Source: Lentilactobacillus sp. Marseille-Q4993 (GTDB lineage Bacteria > Bacillota > Bacilli > Lactobacillales > Lactobacillaceae). Taken from it: 64,000 nucleotides of DNA. Location: NCBI RefSeq assembly GCF_951230165.1, contig NZ_CATNVB010000004.1, positions 84,698 through 148,697 on the forward strand. Reading direction: 5' to 3'. The notes under the pieces are model-generated. The model worked only from the letters and a program-made list of their open reading frames with translations. It was not told where the DNA came from and did not search any database. Below are positions 1 to 7,748 of the stretch, in pieces (positions within the stretch are counted from its first letter, which is position 1; each line of letters opens with the position of its first letter). The position numbers and the translations under genes are program-made.

Positions 1-1098
1 TTAATCTACGTATTGAAGTTCTTTTGTGGTGTGGGTGAATGGTTCACAACCATTTTCGGTTACGTATACACAATCTTCAATTCTGACACCGGCAACTTCT
101 GGAATGTAAATTCCAGGTTCAATTGAGAAACACATTCCTGGTTGAAGTTCCATTTTGTTGCCTTCCATGATTGATGGGAATTCATGTTCACTCATGCCCA
201 TTCCATGACCAAGTCTGTGAATGAAGTATTCACCGTATCCAGCCTTATCAATGACGTCACGAGCAATTTTGTCAAGCTCCTCAGCAGTCATTCCTGGCTT
301 TACAGCTGATTGAGCGGTGAGTTGGGCTTCAAGACAAACCTTATAAATGTCCATCGACTTGTCATCGGGCTTACCAATAGCAACAGTTCGTGATGCGTCA
401 CTAATATAACCGTCCCAAACAGTTCCTAAATCAAATAATACTAATTGATTGTTTTCAATTTTTCTTGTTGAAGTTGCACCGTGGGGTTCAGCTGCATGGG
501 CGCCAGCTTGGACAAGAGTATCAAAACTCATTTCCATGATTCCTTCATTTTTAAGGTCAAACTCAAGTTTAGCTGCAACTGCAGACTCAGCTACACCTTG
601 TCTTGCGGCTTCAAATCCTTGTTTAAAAGCAAAGTCAGCCCACTTTCCGGCGATTTTCAGTTTTTCAATTTCATCATTAGACTTAATCAATCTCATTTGT
701 TCAATAAATGGGGTTAAATTAAGATCAAAGTGGGAGTCAGGAAGAACGGATTGAAGTTTTTCAATTCTATCGACGACAAGTGAAGTTTTTTCAATTGCAA
801 CTGCATTTTCAGAAACCTGACGTGAATGTATTTGGTCTGCAATCATTTTCCATGGATTTTCATGGTCAAGATAACCGTAAACTGGATGTGAAAAACCAGT
901 TTCTTTAATCGCTTGAACTTCAAGGGCAGGAGCAAAAATAAATGGTTCAGAATCCTTGAATACGACTAGCATTAGTACTCGTTCGATTGGATCGCTGTAA
1001 AAAGAAGTAAGGTATTGAATCGTTTTTGGATCACTTATCAAAGCCATATCTTGCTTGTTTTTTACAAGCCAATCTTGAATTTGTTGGATTTTGTCCAC
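1..1098 (-). CDS. pepQ: Xaa-Pro dipeptidase PepQ (M24B metallopeptidase)
   Basis: Cytoplasmic prolidase that splits dipeptides with C-terminal proline, a late step of peptide use in lactic acid bacteria. The 365-residue protein has an N-terminal creatinase-like domain and a C-terminal pita-bread domain. The five metal ligands are visible in order: Asp in FDLG, Asp in SDASRT, His in HRLGHGMG, Glu in EPGIY and Glu in RIED. I chose the GTG at 1098 because AGAGGTG lies six bases upstream; a GTG three codons earlier sits inside that ribosome-binding site. It diverges from ccpA, a well-known arrangement in lactobacilli, and shares a cre site with it, so carbon-catabolite control is likely. The stop codon is at the very edge of the window. 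Confidence 0.95.
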   Translation of the reverse strand: MDKIQQIQDWLVKNKQDMALISDPKTIQYLTSFYSDPIERVLMLVVFKDSEPFIFAPALEVQAIKETGFSHPVYGYLDHENPWKMIADQIHSRQVSENAVAIEKTSLVVDRIEKLQSVLPDSHFDLNLTPFIEQMRLIKSNDEIEKLKIAGKWADFAFKQGFEAARQGVAESAVAAKLEFDLKNEGIMEMSFDTLVQAGAHAAEPHGATSTRKIENNQLVLFDLGTVWDGYISDASRTVAIGKPDDKSMDIYKVCLEAQLTAQSAVKPGMTAEELDKIARDVIDKAGYGEYFIHRLGHGMGMSEHEFPSIMEGNKMELQPGMCFSIEPGIYIPEVAGVRIEDCVYVTENGCEPFTHTTKELQYVD

Positions 1099-1127
1099 AC
1101 AAAACACCTCTTTTTTAGAATATGTTC

Positions 1128-1136
1128 AGTATAGCA
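1128..1136 (-). promoter_or_regulatory. pepQ extended -10 promoter
   Basis: On the minus strand TGC directly precedes TATACT, forming an extended -10 element about 30 bases upstream of the pepQ start. No good -35 is visible, which is normal for extended -10 promoters. Confidence 0.5.
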
Positions 1137-1190
1137 CAACGAATTATAGCTTTTTCTTGAAAAAAGGAAAATGATAGTTTATAGTTGTCT

Positions 1191-1204
1191 TGAAAACGTT
1201 TTCA
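1191..1204. promoter_or_regulatory. cre site (CcpA operator)
   Basis: TGAAAACGTTTTCA is a perfect 14-base palindrome and fits the catabolite-responsive element consensus. It lies between the divergent pepQ and ccpA promoters, ending two bases before the ccpA -35. This suggests CcpA autoregulation together with control of pepQ. Confidence 0.88.
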
Positions 1205-1206
1205 AA

Positions 1207-1235
1207 TTGCTATGAGTCGTTAAATTTGATATATT
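1207..1235 (+). promoter_or_regulatory. ccpA promoter
   Basis: TTGCTA (1207-1212), a 17-base spacer and TATATT (1230-1235) form a sigma-A-type promoter about 60 bases upstream of the ccpA start, right next to the cre palindrome. Confidence 0.65.
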
Positions 1236-1294
1236 TGATAGTGTTTTGAAAACAAAATGAAAACAGATTGTGTCTTCAAGAAAGGGCTATCACT

Positions 1295-2296
1295 ATGGAA
1301 AAACAAACAATTACGATTTATGACGTAGCTCGTGAAGCCAATGTGTCAATGGCGACGGTTTCTCGGGTGGTTAACGGTAACAGTAATGTAAAGCCGGCAA
1401 CCAGAAAAAAAGTACTAGAGGTTATTGAAAAATTAGACTACCGACCAAACGCTGTTGCACGTGGGTTGGCAAGTAAAAAGACTACTACCGTTGGGGTTAT
1501 CGTACCCGATGTTACTGATTTATATTTCTCAGCATTAGCTCGGGGAATCGATGATGTCGCTTCAATGTACAAATATAACATTATTTTGACTAACTCAGAT
1601 TCGAATGTTGAGAAGGAAAAGACTGTCCTTAACACACTCTTATCAAAGCAAGTTGATGGGATTATCTTCATGGGAAACACAATCACTGATGACTTGAGAA
1701 ATGAGTTTAAACGGACTAAAACGCCAATCGTATTAGCCGGTTCGGTTGATGATCAAAATATCAACCCAAGTGTTAATATTGATTACGTTGCGGCGGTTCA
1801 AGAAGAGGTTAAAAATTTAATCGATCGGGGTAACAAACGGGTTGCGTTTGTTTGCGGTCCACTAGATCAGGCTATTAATTCTAAGTATCGATTGAAGGGA
1901 TATAAGCAAGCCTTGAAAGAGGCTGGAATTCCGTTCGATGATAAGTTGGTATTTGAAACTGACGATACCTATAAAACAGGAACATTGCTCCAACCAGCAT
2001 TGGTTTCAGCAAATGCAACGGCTGCAATGGTGACCGATGACGAGTTAACCGCAGGGATTATTAACGGGATGACGGATGCAGGAGTTAGTGTTCCAGGTGA
2101 GTTTGAAGTTATTACCAGTAACGACACGAAACTTACTGAGATGATAAGGCCAAAGATGTCATCGATTACTCAGCCTTTGTATGATATTGGTGCCGTTGCC
2201 ATGCGACTTTTAACAAAGTTGATGAATAATGAGGAAGTAAGTGAGAAGAACGTCTTGCTCCCATATGGTTTAATGAAACGGGAATCAACTAAGTAG
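1295..2296 (+). CDS. ccpA: Catabolite control protein A (LacI family)
   Basis: Global regulator of carbon catabolite repression; with HPr-Ser-P it binds cre sites. The protein has 333 residues, the usual size. The N-terminal helix-turn-helix is clear (YDVAREANVSMATVSRVVNG, residues about 8-27), followed by the hinge and a periplasmic-binding-protein-like core ending in the MRLLTKLM region. ATG at 1295 is chosen because AAGAAAGGG lies just upstream and the protein then begins like known CcpA proteins; a frame extension to 1268 has no such support. The cre palindrome upstream suggests autoregulation. Divergent from pepQ, as in several lactobacilli. Confidence 0.96.
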   Translation: MEKQTITIYDVAREANVSMATVSRVVNGNSNVKPATRKKVLEVIEKLDYRPNAVARGLASKKTTTVGVIVPDVTDLYFSALARGIDDVASMYKYNIILTNSDSNVEKEKTVLNTLLSKQVDGIIFMGNTITDDLRNEFKRTKTPIVLAGSVDDQNINPSVNIDYVAAVQEEVKNLIDRGNKRVAFVCGPLDQAINSKYRLKGYKQALKEAGIPFDDKLVFETDDTYKTGTLLQPALVSANATAAMVTDDELTAGIINGMTDAGVSVPGEFEVITSNDTKLTEMIRPKMSSITQPLYDIGAVAMRLLTKLMNNEEVSEKNVLLPYGLMKRESTK

Positions 2297-2310
2297 CATT
2301 CTTATAACTG

Positions 2311-2339
2311 TTGAAATAGGCTGTAAAGCATGATAATAT
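2311..2339 (+). promoter_or_regulatory. yebC promoter
   Basis: TTGAAA (2311-2316), a 17-base spacer and TAATAT (2334-2339) form a good sigma-A promoter about 50 bases upstream of yebC. Confidence 0.7.
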
Positions 2340-2390
2340 AATTTTGTTCGCGTAAACGCTGTACAAAAACTTAAGAAAAGAGGAGTCGTA

Positions 2391-3119
2391 ATGTCAGGAC
2401 ATTCAAAATGGCATAACATTCAAGGACGTAAAAATGCCCAAGATGCTAAGCGTGGAAAAATTTTCCAAAAGATCTCACGTGATTTATATCAAGCCGCTAA
2501 AGCAGGTGATCCTGATCCAGACAACAATCCTCAACTTCGTTTGGTAATGGAAAAAGCTAGAGCCGCTAACATGCCTAAGGATAACGTTCAACGCGCTATC
2601 GATAAGGCTTCAGGTCTTGGCGGAGCTAAGTTCGAAGAAATCACTTACGAAGGATACGGTCCTGGTGGTACTGCCATCATGGTTTCAGCTTTGACTGATA
2701 ATAAAAACAGAACAGCTGCCGCAATCCGTTCAGCTTTCACTCATCATGGTGGAACTCTTGGAACCAGTGGTTCAGTTGCTTACATGTTTGACCGTAAAGG
2801 CTACATCGTAGTTCTTCGCGATGGTTTAGATACTGACGAAGATACTATGTTGATGGATGCTCTCGATGCCGGTGCCGATGATATGAAGACTTCAGATGAT
2901 GCATTTGAAATTTTCACAGATTCATCAGCTCTTGTTGGTGCTACAGATGCATTACAAGCTAAGGGATACGATTTGGATACTGCTGAGGTTCGTTTGTTCC
3001 CAGAAACTACTACTGAAGTTCCTGAAGACAAAATCTCACAATACACTGGTTTAATTGACGAGCTAGAAGACAATGATGATGTTCAAGATGTCTACGAAGC
3101 AGCCACGATGCCAGAATAA
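2391..3119 (+). CDS. yebC: YebC/PmpR family protein (TACO1-like)
   Basis: Member of the YebC/TACO1 family, long annotated as a transcriptional regulator. More recent work on the family ties some members to relief of ribosome stalling at proline-rich sequences; which role applies here cannot be read from sequence. The 242-residue protein begins with the family hallmark [20 protein letters not shown] and shows [15 protein letters not shown] and [11 protein letters not shown]. The start ATG has AAAAGAGGAG upstream. It stands alone, with its own promoter and a strong downstream terminator, between ccpA and the comG cluster. Confidence 0.93.
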   Translation: MSGHSKWHNIQGRKNAQDAKRGKIFQKISRDLYQAAKAGDPDPDNNPQLRLVMEKARAANMPKDNVQRAIDKASGLGGAKFEEITYEGYGPGGTAIMVSALTDNKNRTAAAIRSAFTHHGGTLGTSGSVAYMFDRKGYIVVLRDGLDTDEDTMLMDALDAGADDMKTSDDAFEIFTDSSALVGATDALQAKGYDLDTAEVRLFPETTTEVPEDKISQYTGLIDELEDNDDVQDVYEAATMPE

Positions 3120-3133
3120 TAAGTCATATTGGA

Positions 3134-3161
3134 AGTCACCCAGATAGGGTGGCTTTTTTTG
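3134..3161 (+). terminator. Rho-independent terminator after yebC
   Basis: A hairpin with arms CACCC/GGGTG is followed by a run of seven T. It separates yebC from comGA. Confidence 0.85.
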
Positions 3162-3244
3162 TTTGCAAAAATTCACAACTTTTTTATTTTCCAGAAAGAT
3201 TATTACTTGAGCAGTGCGGAGTTAACTTATGGAAGGTGAAAGAA

Positions 3245-4219
3245 GTGAACATTGAAGTGAAAGCAAATGAAATCATCAAAAAGGCGACAGAGTTACATGC
3301 AAGTGATATTTATATTTTGCCCAATGATGATATGTATTCAGTGAAATTTCAGTCTGGTGAAAATATTGGTGAGGCAATGTTACTAGGCTGGGAAATCGCT
3401 GAAAGGTTGATTAATTTTTTTAAATATTCAGCTGGGATGGCAGTTAGTGAAAAGCGACGCCCTCAAACAGGACACATAGAGTGGCAACTTAAAGACAATG
3501 TATATTTTTTGAGGTTTTCGGTCGTTGGTGATTTTAAAGGCAACGAGTCCTTAGTGATAAGGATTATTTATGATGCTACGGCTGGGGAACTTGGCTTTTT
3601 TGATGAAACTGTGATTAGTCAAATTGTTGATTTATCCAAGCAACGAGGACTGGTTGTGTTTTCTGGGCCCACGGGATCTGGCAAAACAAGCACAATTTAT
3701 GAAGTAGCTAGATTGTTCGCAATAAAGGATATTGTGATGACAATTGAAGATCCTGTTGAAGTAAGGCAGAATTCGTTTATTCAGCTTCAAGTGAATCGTG
3801 AGGCTGGCATGACATACCCAAATCTTATTAAGTTGGGGTTGAGGCATCGCCCGGGAGTTTTCATTATTGGAGAAATAAGGGATGAGGAAACGGCTGCAGC
3901 AGCAATCCAGGCAGCCTTGACTGGTCACTTAGTTCTAACCACTATTCACGCTCAGAACCCCTTTGGTGTAATTCAGCGACTTAGGCAATTAGATGCTAGT
4001 GAAATATTTATCGATCAAGCTTTGAATGCAGTGGTGTACCAAAGGTTGGTACCAACAATTGATGACAGTCTGAAAGCAAATGTCGTAATTGAAACAGCAA
4101 AGTCGATTAGTTTAGCAACGAAAAAGTACGATTGGCATAAGTGGCAGCAAGGACTATTTTTGGCGTTAGAAGAGGGAGAAATTGATGAGTATCAGTATGA
4201 AAAATTCAAAACGGGTTAA
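3245..4219 (+). CDS. comGA: Competence ATPase ComGA (type II/IV secretion traffic ATPase)
   Basis: Cytoplasmic ATPase that powers assembly of the competence pseudopilus used for DNA uptake. The 324-residue protein has Walker A GPTGSGKTS (about residues 141-149), the Asp box around TIEDPVE, Walker B VFIIGEIRDEETA and the His box TTIHAQ. GTG at 3245 is preferred: a purine-rich GGAAGGTGAAAG stretch lies upstream and the protein then starts like other ComGA proteins. The frame is open back to 3149, but that would run through the yebC terminator tail. First gene of comGA-GG; its 3' end overlaps comGB. I see no good sigma-A promoter directly upstream, so expression may need a competence sigma factor (inference). 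Confidence 0.93.
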   Translation: MNIEVKANEIIKKATELHASDIYILPNDDMYSVKFQSGENIGEAMLLGWEIAERLINFFKYSAGMAVSEKRRPQTGHIEWQLKDNVYFLRFSVVGDFKGNESLVIRIIYDATAGELGFFDETVISQIVDLSKQRGLVVFSGPTGSGKTSTIYEVARLFAIKDIVMTIEDPVEVRQNSFIQLQVNREAGMTYPNLIKLGLRHRPGVFIIGEIRDEETAAAAIQAALTGHLVLTTIHAQNPFGVIQRLRQLDASEIFIDQALNAVVYQRLVPTIDDSLKANVVIETAKSISLATKKYDWHKWQQGLFLALEEGEIDEYQYEKFKTG

Positions 4220-5198
4220 GCGATGGAATAGTGAGCAGGAGGCCAAATTTTTTGGCAAATTTGCTGAGTTGTTGTCAGTTGGTTTCACGATGGATCATTC
4301 ATTAAGGTTTATTGCACAAACGGACAATCAAATTCCGAAACAAATTGATAGAATTAGACAGCAATTAAGAAATGGAATGCCCTTATCGGAGTCACTTAAA
4401 TCGTTTGTTGATGATGAATTACTCAATCAAATAAAGATTTCTGAACACCATGGTAACTTAGTGGATGCAATGAAAGAGCTTAGTAAATTTTCTGAAGATA
4501 AAAATAAACAAGTCAAGAAAATCAAGAGTTTACTAGTTTATCCTTTGTTTTTGATCCTGTTGCTAGGAATATTGGTATTTTCTATGCAAATGTTTATTTT
4601 GCCCCAAATAAATTCCTTGATGGGTTCAAAAGGTCGAATAGGATCACCGATAACACCGTTAATCTGGCTATTGGTTGTAGGAGTAATCGGATTTATTTTT
4701 ATTAGCACTATAAAAAGAAAAGCAAGGGTCGAGCAAGCAAAGATACTGTTACGTTGTCCTGTGTTTGGGAAGATATACCGAGAGTATTTGGCTTACTATT
4801 TTTCGTTCAACCTAGCTGTGATGATGGCTAATGGTTTAGCTGTTAAGGAAATCGTGATTATCTTGAGACAATTTGATAAGGGCACTTTGATTAGAGCGTT
4901 AGCAAACGAGGTAGATGCCAAGTTGCATTTGGGAGTAGGAATTGGAGATTCATTAAAAGCAACAAAAATAATTCCCGACGAAGTAATCAATTTCTTGGCT
5001 ACGGGGACCAGCCATGAAGAAATGGCAAAGTCATTGAGATTATTTTCAAAAATTAAATTTGAAGAAATGACAAAATCTATTAATCGACTGGTTGAAATGA
5101 TTCAACCAGGAATGTTTTGTGTAATTGGACTAATGATTGTTGGGTCGTACTTTCAATTATTAATGCCAATTTATAAGTCATTGAAAGGATTATATTAA
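4185..5198 (+). CDS. comGB: Competence pseudopilus membrane protein ComGB (GspF family)
   Basis: Polytopic platform protein of the competence pseudopilus, homologous to GspF/PilC. The 337-residue protein has two GspF-type domains, each followed by hydrophobic helices: around YPLFLILLLGILVFSMQMF, around PLIWLLVVGVIGFIFIS, and near the C terminus around CVIGLMIVGSYF. ATG at 4185 has AGAGGGAG seven bases upstream. The gene overlaps comGA by 35 bases and its TAA shares bases with the comGC ATG, so it is translationally coupled on both sides. Confidence 0.92.
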   Translation: MSISMKNSKRVKRWNSEQEAKFFGKFAELLSVGFTMDHSLRFIAQTDNQIPKQIDRIRQQLRNGMPLSESLKSFVDDELLNQIKISEHHGNLVDAMKELSKFSEDKNKQVKKIKSLLVYPLFLILLLGILVFSMQMFILPQINSLMGSKGRIGSPITPLIWLLVVGVIGFIFISTIKRKARVEQAKILLRCPVFGKIYREYLAYYFSFNLAVMMANGLAVKEIVIILRQFDKGTLIRALANEVDAKLHLGVGIGDSLKATKIIPDEVINFLATGTSHEEMAKSLRLFSKIKFEEMTKSINRLVEMIQPGMFCVIGLMIVGSYFQLLMPIYKSLKGLY

Positions 5199-5512
5199 TG
5201 AAAAAAATACTAAAAAAGGAATCTGAGGCCTTTACTTTGATTGAGATGACGATTGTTCTCTTTATCATTTCGCTATTGATATTAATTATCATTCCAAATT
5301 TATCCAACCAGAGAAACCATGCAAGGAGTGTTCACTCTAACGCGATGATATCAGTTGTTCAGTCTCAAGTTGATTCGTTCGTAAATCTTCATCCGGACGT
5401 TCACAACGTTACCTTTGCTGATTTAACTAAAGATGGTTATCTGACTAGCAAGCAGGTTTCAGAGGCGAAGGAAGAAGGCTTAAAGATTGTGCGTAACGAA
5501 GTTGAAAAGTAA
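5198..5512 (+). CDS. comGC: Major competence pseudopilin ComGC
   Basis: Main subunit of the competence pseudopilus. The 104-residue prepilin has a short basic leader, a class 3 signal cleavage context (EA then FTLIEM, Glu at +5 of the mature protein) and a long hydrophobic helix IVLFIISLLILIIIPNL. Ala rather than Gly precedes the cleavage site, which also occurs in streptococcal ComGC. The prepilin peptidase ComC is not in this window. ATG overlaps the comGB stop (TAATG). Confidence 0.94.
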   Translation: MKKILKKESEAFTLIEMTIVLFIISLLILIIIPNLSNQRNHARSVHSNAMISVVQSQVDSFVNLHPDVHNVTFADLTKDGYLTSKQVSEAKEEGLKIVRNEVEK

Positions 5513-5927
5513 TGGTTTTACGGTCTTAGAGTGCTTGATTACAATGGCTGTTGCAGCTGGAATGTTGTCTTTAACAGTTATCTGGGCTCAAACATTGAAG
5601 AATGAAAATATAGCGGAAAGGCAGTTTTTCTCGACCTTCAAATCAGCCTGGGACAGTCAGCAATCACTTGCAAAATTGACGGGTGAGCGTTCCGTGATCA
5701 GAATTGACGACAAAGTAAGAGTATATCGGGGGAAAACTAACCTTGTTGATGAGTTTGATGTCCCCAAGGAGATAGAACCGCTTGCCTTCTATCACATTGA
5801 GATTACGGATGACGGATTTATCGCTCCACAAACAATCAAATGGGTCGAAAAGAAGACAAACAAAGTTAAGTATATTCAGAAAGTTCAGCTAGGATGGAGT
5901 GGTTTTAATCTTGAAGAAAAGCAGTGA
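5487..5927 (+). CDS. comGD: Minor pseudopilin ComGD
   Basis: Minor prepilin of the competence pseudopilus, 146 residues. The N terminus shows the prepilin motif NG then FTVLECL (Gly at -1, Glu at +5) and a hydrophobic segment AVAAGMLSLTVIWA. Start taken as TTG 5487 with GAAGAAGG eight bases upstream; an alternative TTG at 5502 would shorten the leader by five residues. It overlaps the comGC end by 26 bases and the comGE start. Confidence 0.85.
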   Translation: MCVTKLKSNGFTVLECLITMAVAAGMLSLTVIWAQTLKNENIAERQFFSTFKSAWDSQQSLAKLTGERSVIRIDDKVRVYRGKTNLVDEFDVPKEIEPLAFYHIEITDDGFIAPQTIKWVEKKTNKVKYIQKVQLGWSGFNLEEKQ

Positions 5928-6087
5928 GGCATTCACGTTAGTTGATGCGGTAATTGGACTAACGATAATCGTGATGTTTAGTTTGTTGTTTATTGCTATC
6001 AATAGTCAACTTGGCCTTAAGGTTCAAAATGATCAAGATAGAATGGTTTCACAACGAGAGAGCTATGAACGAACGTATGCAAAGTAG
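5899..6087 (+). CDS. comGE: Minor pseudopilin ComGE-like protein
   Basis: Short (62-residue) prepilin-like protein in the comGE position. The motif reads EA then FTLVDAVIGL followed by a hydrophobic helix IIVMFSLLFIAI. The usual Glu at position +5 is replaced by Asp. GTG 5899 is the first start; TTG 5911, with AGGATGGAG upstream, is equally possible. It overlaps both neighbours. Assignment rests on position plus the prepilin signature; sequence conservation of ComGE is low in all species. Confidence 0.75.
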   Translation: MVLILKKSSEAFTLVDAVIGLTIIVMFSLLFIAINSQLGLKVQNDQDRMVSQRESYERTYAK

Positions 6088-6475
6088 AGGATTTGTCCTT
6101 ATTGAGGCGATTTTAAGTCTAATTATAGCTGTTGGTGCTGGAATCATAATTACTTGGACAATAACGGTTGTTACGAATCAACAAAGTGATGGTCAAATTA
6201 ATTTTTTTCGTTATGTCAATGTGATTGAAGACAAAAAGTTTTCCTTTCGAGTTGTAAGTGTCACGAATGAAGCAGTGAAATTATACAGCCCAGTAACTTC
6301 TAAAACATACCATCTTGAGAAGTATAAAAATATGATTCGTTTGACTGGGGAAACAATGGGACACGTTCGATTATTAAGCAGTGTTAAGGATTGTCGGTTC
6401 AGCTATAAAAAAGGATTGATCTCAAATGTACAGTTAGAAAACGGGAGGCATTATCATGCTATTTCGAATTTTTAA
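6065..6475 (+). CDS. comGF: Minor pseudopilin ComGF
   Basis: Competence minor pseudopilin of about 136 residues. It has a prepilin-like N terminus (SRG then FVLIEAIL, Glu at +5), a hydrophobic helix LIIAVGAGIIITWTI, and a ComGF-type globular end including YHLEKYKNMIRLTG and NGRHYHAI. Start is ATG 6065; ATG 6077 four codons later is an alternative. The frame is open further upstream, but only inside comGE. It overlaps comGE by 23 bases and comGG by 20. Confidence 0.83.
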   Translation: MNERMQSRGFVLIEAILSLIIAVGAGIIITWTITVVTNQQSDGQINFFRYVNVIEDKKFSFRVVSVTNEAVKLYSPVTSKTYHLEKYKNMIRLTGETMGHVRLLSSVKDCRFSYKKGLISNVQLENGRHYHAISNF

Positions 6476-6647
6476 AGTGGGAAGGTTGAAAAAAAGTGAC
6501 GGCTATTTAACAGTCATTGCCGTTATATTTGCAGGGATTATAACGTCTTGTCTACTGCTAGAAGTGTGCTCCTATAACGAACGAATTAAAGAAATTAATA
6601 AAATTACGGTACATTACCACGAAAGAAACCATAGTTATCGAAAGTGA
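6456..6647 (+). CDS. comGG: ComGG-like competence protein
   Basis: Last gene of the cluster, 63 residues, with one hydrophobic segment (YLTVIAVIFAGIITSCLLLEV) after a short basic leader. GGGAGG lies eight bases before the ATG. It has no clear prepilin Glu at +5, which is common in ComGG. It is called ComGG by position and topology, since the primary sequence is barely conserved in this family. Confidence 0.65.
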   Translation: MLFRIFKVGRLKKSDGYLTVIAVIFAGIITSCLLLEVCSYNERIKEINKITVHYHERNHSYRK

Positions 6648-6658
6648 ATTTGGAATGC

Positions 6659-6688
6659 TTGAATATTGATGGAATAATCTGTTATTAT
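6659..6688 (+). promoter_or_regulatory. Putative promoter of the methyltransferase-ackA unit
   Basis: TTGAAT (6659-6664), an 18-base spacer and TATTAT (6683-6688) precede the AAAGAGG ribosome-binding site at 6711-6717. Confidence 0.45.
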
Positions 6689-6725
6689 CAAATTTGTACG
6701 CAAAGTTTAGAAAGAGGCGATTATT

Positions 6726-7727
6726 CTGGGTGCACAAAATTTAGAACGGGTCTTTGGAATGTTTGATCAAGCAACAGTTATGATTAGAAATGATCGTGAT
6801 ATTTCCTATATGGACGCAATGATTGAGGCATTAGAAAGTTTTGCCGATATGCAGATAGATAGTGAGGGCTTATCAAGCAAGACTGTTAATGGGTTAACAG
6901 AGATCCTTAATGAAGCTGATATTGAAAGCATCGGTACTGATACAATCAGGCAGGCACTCCAAATGATTTCTTTGAAGGCAATCAAAGAGGATAAAATTCA
7001 GCCTAACTTTCAAATCACTCCAAACACCATTGGCGACGTAGTAGCTTATATTGCTGCCGGCCTTTTAGAAGGTAATAGTAGCATTTCAATGTTGGACCCT
7101 GCTTTAGGGTCTGCTAACCTTTTGACGACAGTTGCTGCTCAATTGAAAAAAAGTCTTGGTGTTAGCGCAGACTTATATGGGATTGAAAATGATGACACCA
7201 TGTTTGAACTTGCTGGAGTTTCTCTTGACCTACAGAAAGTTGCAGCACAGTTATACCACGCAGATGCAGTGGTTGATGTCATGGTTCCTCCAGTAGACTT
7301 GATTGTTTCTGATTTACCTGTGGGGTACTATCCAATTGATGATAACGTAAAGAATTTTGAAACTAAGGCAAAAGAGGGACACTCGTTCGTTCACCATCTA
7401 TATTTAGAAATGAGTGCTAATCACTTGAAAGACGGTGGTTTTGGGATTTTTGTTGTTCCATCTTCAATTTTTCAAACAACAGAAGCCAAATCTCTGCTAA
7501 AATGGATGAGTGGGAGAGTTTACCTCCAGGGAATTTTAAACCTGCCAAAGGAGCTCTTTGCAAGTGAATCTGCGCAAAAGTCAATTTTGATTATGCAAAA
7601 AACTGGTGCTAACGCTAAGCAAGCTGAACCAGTTATGCTTGGTGAATTTCCTTCTTTTAAGGATGGAAAAGCAGTCCAAAAGTTCCTAACTGAGATTGAT
7701 GAATGGCGTAAAAATAATCTTAAATAA
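6726..7727 (+). CDS. Class I SAM-dependent methyltransferase (YtxK-like)
   Basis: N6-adenine-type methyltransferase fold of unknown substrate, found after comG in many lactobacilli. Visible motifs are DPALGSANLLTTVA (SAM-binding motif I) and DLIVSDLPVGYYP (NPPY-like motif IV, here DLPVGYY). The first ATG is at 6759, but it cuts into the family N terminus. In-frame upstream residues GAQNLERVFG continue into the FDQA segment as in homologues, and a strong AAAGAGG sits at 6711-6717. Between the in-frame stop TAG at 6708 and 6759 there is no ATG, GTG or TTG; only ATT 6720, ATT 6723 and CTG 6726 are suitably spaced. I place the start at CTG 6726 as a hypothesis. Followed by ackA after 21 bases. 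Confidence 0.85.
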   Translation: MGAQNLERVFGMFDQATVMIRNDRDISYMDAMIEALESFADMQIDSEGLSSKTVNGLTEILNEADIESIGTDTIRQALQMISLKAIKEDKIQPNFQITPNTIGDVVAYIAAGLLEGNSSISMLDPALGSANLLTTVAAQLKKSLGVSADLYGIENDDTMFELAGVSLDLQKVAAQLYHADAVVDVMVPPVDLIVSDLPVGYYPIDDNVKNFETKAKEGHSFVHHLYLEMSANHLKDGGFGIFVVPSSIFQTTEAKSLLKWMSGRVYLQGILNLPKELFASESAQKSILIMQKTGANAKQAEPVMLGEFPSFKDGKAVQKFLTEIDEWRKNNLK

Positions 7728-7748
7728 AATTTTTAAGGAGTTTTGTTC

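Noticed and set aside
449..754. Open frame on the plus strand across pepQ
   Set aside because: Antisense to a clear PepQ coding region and lacking a ribosome-binding site.
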